Origin: Lachnospiraceae bacterium
Lineage (GTDB): Bacteria > Bacillota > Clostridia > Lachnospirales > Lachnospiraceae
Direction of reading: 5' to 3'
Length of the DNA: 42,135 nucleotides
Assembly (NCBI GenBank): GCA_900757145.1
Contig: CAAEMT010000069.1
Coordinates: forward strand, 1-42,135
A model generated the notes under the pieces. It did not search any database. It had not been told where the DNA came from and worked only from the letters and a program-made list of their open reading frames with translations. Below, piece after piece: positions 33,452-40,278 of this stretch (within the stretch, counting starts at the first letter, position 1; every line of letters begins with the position of its first letter). A program made the translations under genes and the position numbers.

Positions 33452-34469
33452 TTTGTTCTCCTCTGATGCTTTTACCATCCATTCTCCTCAGACACTCCTC
33501 GATCATCTGCTCTGATGCAGAGAATTGACTTTGCAGCTCTTTTCGCAAAAGCTCTTCGGACATTCCCTGTCTGCGCGCTAAGCAAATATATGCAGATATC
33601 CCCTCTGCAAGTCCATCTTTGCGTCCCTGAGCAAGCCCGTTCTCATGCCCCTGAACAAATCCTGCCTCAAAGTTTTCTTCTCTTTCCTGCCGCATATGCT
33701 TTTCATAATCGTATTCGTAAATACTCACCTTCTTCACCTCCGCCCTGTTTTTTCTCAGGAAATCTGCCAGGATTCCCTCATCTATACACTCCATGATCGC
33801 CCGCTCCACCGCCGTCTCAAGGTCGGTCTGCTGCGCATACGTCCTGACGCGTGAAGTGTAAACCGCATAATCGTTCAGCGTCCTGCACGCCTGTAAGAGC
33901 GACTTATTATGTCCCTGATTGATGTTTAGCACGATTGCTGTCAATTCCAGGAATACTTCTTCCTCTTTTACCTGAAACGCAGTGGACAGTTTTAGCACTT
34001 CCTTATCCGGTCGTTCTTCCACACCGTTATAAAAGACGAGAAATCTCGGCGTTGGCAGCCTGATCAGCCTCGTGCTGTAAAGATTTGCGTCTTTTGTAAT
34101 ATCCGAATACAGATCCGCTGCATAAAAAAGAAAGCGCAGCGGAAGATTCGGATTGTAGGTCGACTGATGCTCATACAGATTCAGCTTCATATCCACGATA
34201 AAAGAAACATCGTTTCGCATCCCCATATAAATCGCATTTTTCAGCGTGTTGACTTCGAGCTGTTCCGGATCCTTATAATCCGTCTGATTCACTGCGTTAT
34301 AGAGGCTTAGAAGCTCCTTTCGATCACTGAAGATCATCTCAAATATACGTGACTTGTGTGTGCGGTATACCGGAATTGATGATTTTATACGCTCCGGCGT
34401 TCCTGCATTTTTGGGTGTTATTATGCTGTTTTTTGTTACCGCACGCTTCCTTTTTCGTTTGTTTCCCAT
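33444..34469 (-). CDS. Rpn family nuclease-like/putative transposase protein
   Basis: A 341-residue protein of the PD-(D/E)XK nuclease-like (PDDEXK/Rpn) family abundant in Lachnospiraceae. Key segments are the basic N-terminus, RIFEMIFSDRKELLSLYNA, and the conserved Asp/Glu region NDVSFIVDMKLNLYEHQS (D-x-E/x-Q type), then FLFYAADLY and LVFYNG. A C-terminal Gly/Glu-rich segment (EAGFVQGHENGLAQGRKDGL) with a heptad-like periodicity follows. Members are linked to recombination in E. coli (RpnA); the role here is unknown. The 3' end overlaps the kinase-like gene by 8 nt (ATGAATAA). It is not flanked by inverted repeats. Confidence 0.85.
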   Translation of the reverse strand: MGNKRKRKRAVTKNSIITPKNAGTPERIKSSIPVYRTHKSRIFEMIFSDRKELLSLYNAVNQTDYKDPEQLEVNTLKNAIYMGMRNDVSFIVDMKLNLYEHQSTYNPNLPLRFLFYAADLYSDITKDANLYSTRLIRLPTPRFLVFYNGVEERPDKEVLKLSTAFQVKEEEVFLELTAIVLNINQGHNKSLLQACRTLNDYAVYTSRVRTYAQQTDLETAVERAIMECIDEGILADFLRKNRAEVKKVSIYEYDYEKHMRQEREENFEAGFVQGHENGLAQGRKDGLAEGISAYICLARRQGMSEELLRKELQSQFSASEQMIEECLRRMDGKSIRGEQNE

Positions 34470-34761
34470 ATTGTATCTCCTTTCTTTTGTGTCGGGAGAT
34501 ACTCCTGCTGCTCTTGCTTTCGGAAATCTCCCTGCGTCTGTGGATAATAAAGCATTGAGATTTCTGAAATGATGCCTGACGGCAGAAATGAGAATAGATG
34601 CAAATATGCCTGATTTTTAGAAAAATAATGCTTTAGAAAAGTATAGCACGCCGCTGCCGTTTTTTCCAGTTTCAAATTCACCAAAACAAAAGCCCGCGAC
34701 ACGCTGTTTTTATATTCCGTGTCGCAGGCTCTGCTTTTCCAAACATGTTTTTATTTATAAT
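34470..34761. other. Intergenic region between the Ig-like and Rpn-like genes
   Basis: Short frames here, including an 88-codon minus-strand one, show no ribosome binding site and no recognisable sequence. The region holds a terminator at 34685-34729 and presumably the promoter of the Rpn-like gene, which I could not place. Confidence 0.55.
34685..34729 (-). terminator. Terminator of the Ig-like protein gene
   Basis: GCCCGCGACACG (34692-34703) pairs with CGTGTCGCAGGC (34718-34729) with one mismatch. On the minus strand the stem is followed by TTTTGTTTTGG. It lies 33 nt past the stop at 34762. Confidence 0.8.
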
Positions 34762-36318
34762 TTATTTGATCTTAATCTTGAACGTTGCTTTTTTGCCCGA
34801 TCCGTCTGTTGCCTTGGCTGTCACGCGAATCGTCTTGCCTTTTCCGGCTTTCTTTGCTTTGACTGTACCGGAAGCATTGACTGTAGCGTATTTCTTATTG
34901 TCTACCGTCCATTTTACCTTCTTCGGCGCGCTGCCCTGTACCTTAACTGTGACTTTGAGCTTCTGCGTCTTTCCGGCCTTCATCTGCTTCTTGCCTGAAA
35001 TCTTAATAGATTTTACTTTGCCGCGCTTTTTCTCGGACTTGATCTTGATCGTACCCTTCTTGCCGCTTCCGTCCTTCGCTGTAGCTGTGATCGTAACGGT
35101 CTTTCCGCCGCTGTTTTTCTTCAGTGTCACAACGCCCTTTGCGTTTACTGTCGCAACTTTCTTGTTGCTGCTCGTCCACTTTACGTCCTTGTTCGTTGCA
35201 TTGCTCGGCGAAATTTTTACCTTTAACTGAATCTTGCTTCCTTCAGCCGCAGATTTTTCTCCGATCACTTTTACTTTTTTGACCTTCACCTTTTTGTCCG
35301 GTTTGGAAGGCTTTGACGGTTCGGACGGCTTCTCCGTCTGGGACGGTTTTTGAGGCTTGGAAGGCTCCTGAGCCTCCGCCTTTATCGTAAAATCGACCTT
35401 GGATTCCTCCCATGACTCAGATCCGCCCCATGGAATTGTAATCAATTTCCCCTCATACTCGAGCGAATGCCCAGTAAAAAAGCTACCATACATCCAGATA
35501 CGTTTTCCGTCTACAGAAGTAATAGAAAGTGTATTGATATAGTAGTCGCCTTTCGGTGCTGATTTGCCAAGAGGCAGGGAAAGCCTTACCTCAGCGCTGC
35601 CCTTCGGTGCAACTGTGATCGGCGCCGTCCCTGTGCTCTTTGCATCAAAAAAAGCGTCCCCGTACATTTGCCTCCAGCGAACCTCACATTTTGACGGAGT
35701 AAACTGGAAAGCAGTATCGGATTGATTCCTGAGCTTCAGCACAACATCCAGATTCTCTCCCGGGGCAAATGTCCTCTGCGTTACAGGTTTTCCATTTTTT
35801 TCAAACCAGATATCTTCTACAAATACACCTTTATCATAAGACTGGATCACATAGGATAATCCATTTATCGTATACTGTCCGCTCTCATCCACCAGTTTGT
35901 TTTTAGCAGAATCATATTCATAGGTTCTGGAATTACCCGCACGATCTCTGATTGTAACAGATCGTAATGTCTGTCTGCCTAATTCCTTTTGAAAAACACC
36001 GTTTTCCTGAACAGTTAATGTTCCGTTCTCATTTGATGCAACACCGACACCGCCATAATTTGCGCCCAGTTCAATCAGTCCAAAATCTAAATAGACAGAA
36101 TCCACTCCTGACGCGGCGTTCTGATACGTTACCTGAGCCTCTACAACTACATCAGAATAAACAGCCTGCGGTGTGAGCAGCCGAATATCGGTTATGATCG
36201 GACCTCCCGACGCTCTTGTGTTCGTGCCTGACTGTGCTGCCGCGCTAACCGTAAACGTACCGACAGCCATAAGTGTCATGATAACTGTAAGTATCATGAG
36301 CCTGATTTTTTTCTTCAT
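34762..36318 (-). CDS. Secreted protein with two C-terminal Big_2-like (bacterial Ig) domains
   Basis: A 518-residue exported protein. A signal peptide with a hydrophobic core (about residues 6-26) ends near TVSAAAQS. The N-terminal half (about 40-300) is unrecognised beta-rich sequence. A Pro/Ser/Lys linker (about 315-340, PSKPQKPSQTEKPSEPSKPS) is followed by two bacterial Ig-like domains with the repeated pattern KVATVNAKGVVTLKK and KYATVNASGTVKAKK, and closing sequences ITATAKDGSGKKGTIKIKS and VTAKATDGSGKKATFKIKIK. The domains are very Lys-rich, so could bind anionic wall polymers. There is no LPXTG anchor or dockerin. Promoter contains a G9 tract. Terminator at 34685-34729. Confidence 0.88.
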   Translation of the reverse strand: MKKKIRLMILTVIMTLMAVGTFTVSAAAQSGTNTRASGGPIITDIRLLTPQAVYSDVVVEAQVTYQNAASGVDSVYLDFGLIELGANYGGVGVASNENGTLTVQENGVFQKELGRQTLRSVTIRDRAGNSRTYEYDSAKNKLVDESGQYTINGLSYVIQSYDKGVFVEDIWFEKNGKPVTQRTFAPGENLDVVLKLRNQSDTAFQFTPSKCEVRWRQMYGDAFFDAKSTGTAPITVAPKGSAEVRLSLPLGKSAPKGDYYINTLSITSVDGKRIWMYGSFFTGHSLEYEGKLITIPWGGSESWEESKVDFTIKAEAQEPSKPQKPSQTEKPSEPSKPSKPDKKVKVKKVKVIGEKSAAEGSKIQLKVKISPSNATNKDVKWTSSNKKVATVNAKGVVTLKKNSGGKTVTITATAKDGSGKKGTIKIKSEKKRGKVKSIKISGKKQMKAGKTQKLKVTVKVQGSAPKKVKWTVDNKKYATVNASGTVKAKKAGKGKTIRVTAKATDGSGKKATFKIKIK

Positions 36319-36349
36319 ATTACGTGTCCTCCCTCTTTTTGATAATTTT

Positions 36350-36379
36350 ATATTACCCCCCCCCTGTAATTTTTTTCAA
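36350..36379 (-). promoter_or_regulatory. Promoter with G9 homopolymer spacer (possible phase variation)
   Basis: On the minus strand: TTGAAA (36379-36374), an 18 nt spacer and TAATAT (36355-36350). The last 9 nt of the spacer are G (36364-36356). Loss of one G would give the optimal 17 nt spacing; gain or larger loss would weaken the promoter. This is the classic architecture of phase-variable promoters in other bacteria. Confidence 0.6.
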
Positions 36380-36388
36380 GCACTTTTT

Positions 36389-36483
36389 GCAGTAAATTCC
36401 CTTTGTATCCGTGTTCATCCTTATTTTTATGTCATGGAAAGATTTTCATGCATCAGCGTGCCAAGGTCTTTCCTATGACATAA
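36389..36483. repeat. Dispersed palindromic intergenic repeat, copy B
   Basis: The second copy of the repeat at 305-402. Arms TTATGTCATGGAAAGA (36427-36442) and TCTTTCCTATGACATAA (36467-36483) are complementary apart from one inserted T, around a CATCAGCGT-containing loop. The flank TTGTATCCGTG resembles the first copy. It lies between the spoVAC terminator and the G-tract promoter. Confidence 0.78.
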
Positions 36484-36510
36484 GAAGGAGCGGTGTTTTC
36501 ACACCGCTCC
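36484..36510 (-). terminator. Terminator hairpin of spoVAC
   Basis: GGAGCGGTG (36487-36495) and CACCGCTCC (36502-36510) form a perfect 9 bp stem. Its minus-strand 5' arm encodes the last codons of spoVAC and the stop lies in the loop. The following TTCTTATG is only moderately T-rich. Confidence 0.7.
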
Positions 36511-36966
36511 CGTCATTTTCAGCACAAGATAAACAAGCCCCAGCAGCCAGCTCGTAAAGATTCCGTACAGGATCACCGGACCGGCGATCGTGAATATCTT
36601 ACAGCCGATGCCGAATACCTGTCCTTCTTTTTTGTATTCGATCGCCGCAGACGCGACGGAATTCGCAAAGCCCGTGATCGGCACGAGTGTGCCCGCTCCT
36701 CCGAATTTGGCAAGCTTCTGGTACACATTCATTCCCGTAAGCAGTACCGACAGCAGTACGAGCCACAGCGCGCACCAGGCGGACGCCGTCTCCTCCTTCA
36801 TTCCGATTCTGCTGCACCAGTTCAGAATAAACTGACCGAGCGTACAGATCGCTCCGCCCGTTACAAATGCCTTGCACATATTTAAGGGCAGGCTGTGTGT
36901 CGGCGTGACCTGCTTTACGTATTCCTGATACTCCTGCTGCTTTTTCTGTTTCGCTATATCTGTCAT
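36499..36966 (-). CDS. spoVAC: Stage V sporulation protein AC
   Basis: A 155-residue membrane protein of the forespore SpoVA system, which moves dipicolinic acid into the spore and releases it on germination; SpoVAC acts as a mechanosensitive channel. Visible features are the N-terminal QEYVKQVTPTHSLPLNMCKAF, the helix GGAICTLGQFILNW, the family core FGGAGTLVPITGFANSVASAAIEYKKEG, and GIGCKIFTIAGPVILYG. The ATG at 36966-36964 has AAGGA 8 nt upstream. The usual companions spoVAD and spoVAE do not follow: a terminator stands at the stop codon instead. The gene shows spore-forming ancestry. Confidence 0.9.
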   Translation of the reverse strand: MTDIAKQKKQQEYQEYVKQVTPTHSLPLNMCKAFVTGGAICTLGQFILNWCSRIGMKEETASAWCALWLVLLSVLLTGMNVYQKLAKFGGAGTLVPITGFANSVASAAIEYKKEGQVFGIGCKIFTIAGPVILYGIFTSWLLGLVYLVLKMTGAV

Positions 36967-37099
36967 CAGACCGTCCTTCTTTCTTGTTTCGCTTCGCGAC
37001 AGGAAATCTATCGCTTTCCCATCATGCAAAACCTGATGATAACAGTATTCCCTGTTTTGCACTGTATCATACACAAAAATCAGACTGCGTACCTCTGAC

Positions 37100-37360
37100 T
37101 TATCCCTCTACGATCAGATATTTTCCGTCCGGCATCTTGAATACCTCTGCCTGCGACAGAAGTTCTTCTTTATCCATCTCGGAAGTGTCTGCGCCGTTTT
37201 CCTCAAAGTATTCCCGCACTTCTTTATAACCGGAAGCTACATACGCCATGCACTCATCGAGAAAATCATCCGCTTCCTCAAGCGTCTCGGCTACCGGCTC
37301 ATCGAAAAGCTGGCTCTGATTTTTCAAAAATGTTTCTACGTACTCTTTCTTGTATACCAT
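37100..37360 (-). CDS. Small acidic protein of unknown function
   Basis: An 86-residue soluble, acidic protein (many Glu and Asp; MVYKKEYVETFLKNQSQLFD start) that I cannot assign to a named family. It is predicted mainly helical with no membrane segment or Cys pairs. The ATG follows GAAAGGAGAAATCAT, a good site. It lies between the Cof-type HAD phosphatase gene and spoVAC on the same strand; whether they share a transcript is unknown. Codon use looks like its neighbours. Confidence 0.75.
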   Translation of the reverse strand: MVYKKEYVETFLKNQSQLFDEPVAETLEEADDFLDECMAYVASGYKEVREYFEENGADTSEMDKEELLSQAEVFKMPDGKYLIVEG

Positions 37361-37413
37361 ATGATTTCTCCTTTCGCTTCTGTACTTTTTCTGCCATACA
37401 CAGTATCGCAGCC

Positions 37414-38208
37414 CTACAGCTCTCCTGCAAGCAGTCCCCTAAGCACCTGAAGCACTCCGTCCTCCGACTGCGGCGGAGCGATATGCTTTGCAGACTCTTT
37501 TAACTGCGGATGTGCATTTGCTACGGCATAGCTCTCCCCTGCCTGACGGAGCATACCCATATCGTTGCAGTTGTCTCCGAATGCCATCGTCTCCTCTTTT
37601 GTAATCTTCATCATCTTCTGGATCTCGGCGATTGCATTTCCCTTATCTGCATCAAGGCTCATCGTGTCTACCCAGATCGCGCCTGCGATAGCAATATTCA
37701 GCCGATCTGCAAAACGATCTTTTATCTGCGTGCACAGCTCTTCAATCCCATACGACCTGTAAGCACTGATCTTATTTGTGCGCGCACAATGCTGCAGCAG
37801 ATCATCTGTCCTCTGCACTACATTTCCGTACCCTGTGAGAAGTTCTTCAAATCCGGGCTTTTTTGATTCAAAATACATTTTTTTTGGAGTGGATAAGATA
37901 ATCTCAGTATCCTTCTGCTCCCTCATGAAGCGAACCAGTTCCTTTGCTGCGCCTTCATCGATATATCGGCTGGAAATGTTCTGCTCCCTGCACATGACAT
38001 TCGTACCGTTCTCGGCAATAAAGATAATATCATTTGCCACCGGCGCAAATACATGCCGCATACTCGCATACTGCCGTCCGCTTGCCGCAGCAAACATGAC
38101 GCCCCTCGCTTTCAGCTCGCGGATGATCTCAAAAAGCTCCAGTTTGACCTTCGTCGTCCCCTCTGATAAGAGCGTTCCGTCAATGTCCGATACTACAAGT
38201 TTTATCAT
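37414..38208 (-). CDS. Cof-type HAD-superfamily phosphatase
   Basis: A 264-residue Cof/YidA-type haloacid dehalogenase-like hydrolase acting on phosphorylated sugars or cofactors. HAD motifs: DIDGTLL at the N-terminus with the nucleophile Asp, FAAASGRQY for motif II, and the C-terminal GDNCNDMGML for motif IV, where the Asp residues bind Mg2+. The C2b cap domain lies in between, about residues 80-190. The ATG has GGAGGAAGGGAT upstream. The exact substrate is unknown. It follows the YdcF-like gene after 39 nt. Confidence 0.92.
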   Translation of the reverse strand: MIKLVVSDIDGTLLSEGTTKVKLELFEIIRELKARGVMFAAASGRQYASMRHVFAPVANDIIFIAENGTNVMCREQNISSRYIDEGAAKELVRFMREQKDTEIILSTPKKMYFESKKPGFEELLTGYGNVVQRTDDLLQHCARTNKISAYRSYGIEELCTQIKDRFADRLNIAIAGAIWVDTMSLDADKGNAIAEIQKMMKITKEETMAFGDNCNDMGMLRQAGESYAVANAHPQLKESAKHIAPPQSEDGVLQVLRGLLAGEL

Positions 38209-38247
38209 ATCCCTTCCTCCTGTATTTTCTCACATTTTTCTGATACA

Positions 38248-38892
38248 TTACTGCATGATCAATGGCGGCTCTACGCTTTTGTGTACCCTCATGATCTCAT
38301 GGAACTGCGCCCCGCACCGCTCCACCTCTCCTAATACCGTGTCGATCCCCGCATCCGTATTCATCCAACTCGTGCGGCTGATCCCGCGCGTCACGACAGG
38401 ACATACAAAAAACTGTACCTGCCCGAACTGTTCCTGATAATACATCAGACTGCGTCTTGCGTGAAATGCCTGACAGGAGAGGATTGCTTTCGTTACGGAA
38501 ATACCAAGTCCGCGCAGCTTTTTTCGTGAATAAATCGCATTTTCGTATGTGTACGTTGCCTCATCCTCCCGAAGGATCGCTGACTGGGGCACACCTTCCC
38601 GCAAAAGAATATCACACAAATAGTCACACTCTGTCTCAAAGTGCTTCTGATGCGTGGGATTCTCAGGCGCATACTCAAATCTGCCTTTTGTGATGCTGTA
38701 TTTTCCTGACGGCATGATATAAGGCGCATAGCCCTCACGATACAGCCTTGCTGCATTCCTTGCAGAATCAGGATAATTTCCTCCCGGCACAAAAATAATA
38801 TCTGCTTTTTGCGGGGCATCCTCTATAAAAATAAAATCTGTAATACAGTCATAAAAATTCTGCATCTTTATAGCCACGCCTTTCTCAGCCAT
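38248..38892 (-). CDS. YdcF/DUF218-like protein
   Basis: A 214-residue cytoplasmic protein of the YdcF-like DUF218 superfamily, proposed to bind nucleotides. Typical features: IIFVPGGNYPDSARNAARLY near residue 35, the REGYAPYIMPSGKYS segment, and EDEATYTYENAIYSRKKL followed by AILSCQAFHARRS, matching the pattern GG...R...A...S...T.EN...S......RS of the family. The start at 38892 has GAGGAGG 7 nt upstream, inside the 3' end of the MocR gene, so the two overlap by 25 nt and are translationally coupled. No signal peptide. Confidence 0.85.
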   Translation of the reverse strand: MAEKGVAIKMQNFYDCITDFIFIEDAPQKADIIFVPGGNYPDSARNAARLYREGYAPYIMPSGKYSITKGRFEYAPENPTHQKHFETECDYLCDILLREGVPQSAILREDEATYTYENAIYSRKKLRGLGISVTKAILSCQAFHARRSLMYYQEQFGQVQFFVCPVVTRGISRTSWMNTDAGIDTVLGEVERCGAQFHEIMRVHKSVEPPLIMQ

Positions 38893-40268
38893 GCTGCCGC
38901 CTCCTCTATCTCTTTTTCACGCAGACTCGCATAGCCGAGGATCACTGTCCCCTCCGGCGGCGCCTTTGCATCCCCTACAAAGTATCCCGACAGCCCGTAT
39001 ACGGCAACTCCGTACTGCGCTGCCCTTCGTATCGCCTCCTGCTCACTCATCCCATTCGTAAAAGTCACAAGAAGGTGTACTCCTGCGTTTTCTCCGCTTA
39101 TACGGCATATGCCGCGGAAAGCCCTCAGCTCTTCCAGCAAAAAATCATGCCTTGCCTTATAGATCGCACGCATTTTGTTCAGATGGCGCTCATAATAGCC
39201 CTGGTTCAAAAACGCTGCGATAAGCTGCTGATCCACCCGGGAAACGGTACAGGAGATTGCCCTGCCACGCTCCTTATAAAGGCAGAGAAGCCTTTTGGGA
39301 AGCACCATGTAGCTTACTCGGATAGCCGGAGCGATCGAACGCGAAAATGTCCCGATATAGATCACCCGCCCATTTCTGTCGTAGCCCTGAAGCGCGGGAA
39401 TGGGCTTGCCGCGGTAGCGGAACTCACTGTCGTAATCATCTTCTATGATATACCGATCAGGTTCCCTTGCAGCCCATTCAAGGAGCTGCATCCGGCGCTT
39501 TACCGGCATCACTGTCCCCAGCGGAAACTGATGCGACGGCATCACATATACCGTCTGGGCATCCGTTTTTTCAAGCAGATCCACTCTCATACCAGATTCA
39601 TCCATTCCGATAATCTTAATCTCATTGGAAAGATTACAGAAAAGATCATACGCTTTCTTGTATGTCGGACTTTCCATGGCGATGCGCCGCCCTGCTCCGA
39701 ACATGCTGCACAGCAGAAGGAGCAGGAAGTCATTTCCCGCGCCCACCACGATCTGTTCCGGTGACGCTTCTACACCGCGCGCCTGATGCAGATACTCTGC
39801 AATCGTACTGCGCAGCTCATAATCTCCCTGTGGATCACCAAGCCAGAAAAGCTGCTGTTTTTCTTCCAGAAGAACATTCTTTGAGAGCTTTCTCCAGATA
39901 TTCTGCGGAAAACTATCAGGATCTATACCATTTGGCGAGAAATCATACCTGTATCTTCTCTCTTCTTCCGGTGTCTGTGTCTCTGATAATACGCTTTCCG
40001 GCTCCAGGCGGTACAGCCCGTCAAGCTCACATACGAAATAGCCGCTGCACGGAACAGACTCAATATAACCTTCCGATACAAGCTGACTGTAAGCCATATC
40101 AACTGTCGTGCGGCTCACCTGCAAAAATTTAGCCAGATTTCTCGTAGAGGGCAGCCTTTTACCAAAAGGCAGCCCTCCATCCTGAATTTCTTTTTTAATA
40201 TACTTATATACCTGCTCATAAAGCGGCACGGATGACTGTGTATCGAGGCTGATCGCTAATTCATTCAC
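38868..40268 (-). CDS. MocR/GabR-type regulator lacking the PLP lysine
   Basis: A 466-residue protein with an N-terminal GntR winged helix (about residues 10-80; VSRTTVDMAYSQLVSEGYIE recognition region) and a type I aminotransferase domain, the MocR architecture. Aminotransferase motifs include NGIDPDSFP, VGAGNDFLLLL, the PLP-ring site MPSHQFPLGTVMPVKRR, and the active-site Asp-Asp in IIEDDYDSEFRYRGKP. The residue that should form the PLP Schiff base, Lys in GTFSK, is Arg310 (CGT, 39341-39339), so PLP binding is probably altered. The start is GTG with AAGGAG upstream, overlapping the glnS stop. No pdxST or GABA genes are near, so the regulon is unknown. Confidence 0.9.
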   Translation of the reverse strand: MNELAISLDTQSSVPLYEQVYKYIKKEIQDGGLPFGKRLPSTRNLAKFLQVSRTTVDMAYSQLVSEGYIESVPCSGYFVCELDGLYRLEPESVLSETQTPEEERRYRYDFSPNGIDPDSFPQNIWRKLSKNVLLEEKQQLFWLGDPQGDYELRSTIAEYLHQARGVEASPEQIVVGAGNDFLLLLLCSMFGAGRRIAMESPTYKKAYDLFCNLSNEIKIIGMDESGMRVDLLEKTDAQTVYVMPSHQFPLGTVMPVKRRMQLLEWAAREPDRYIIEDDYDSEFRYRGKPIPALQGYDRNGRVIYIGTFSRSIAPAIRVSYMVLPKRLLCLYKERGRAISCTVSRVDQQLIAAFLNQGYYERHLNKMRAIYKARHDFLLEELRAFRGICRISGENAGVHLLVTFTNGMSEQEAIRRAAQYGVAVYGLSGYFVGDAKAPPEGTVILGYASLREKEIEEAAAWLRKAWL

Positions 40269-40278
40269 AGTGCGCTCC

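Noticed and set aside
34436..34702. 88-codon minus-strand ORF upstream of the Rpn-like gene
   Set aside because: No ribosome binding site, overlaps both the Rpn-like gene start and a terminator, composition not protein-like.
37000..37065. Inverted repeat TGCAAAAC/GTTTTGCA upstream of spoVAC as an operator or sigma-G promoter
   Set aside because: The repeat is short (8 bp), and a sigma-G consensus with correct spacing could not be recognised.
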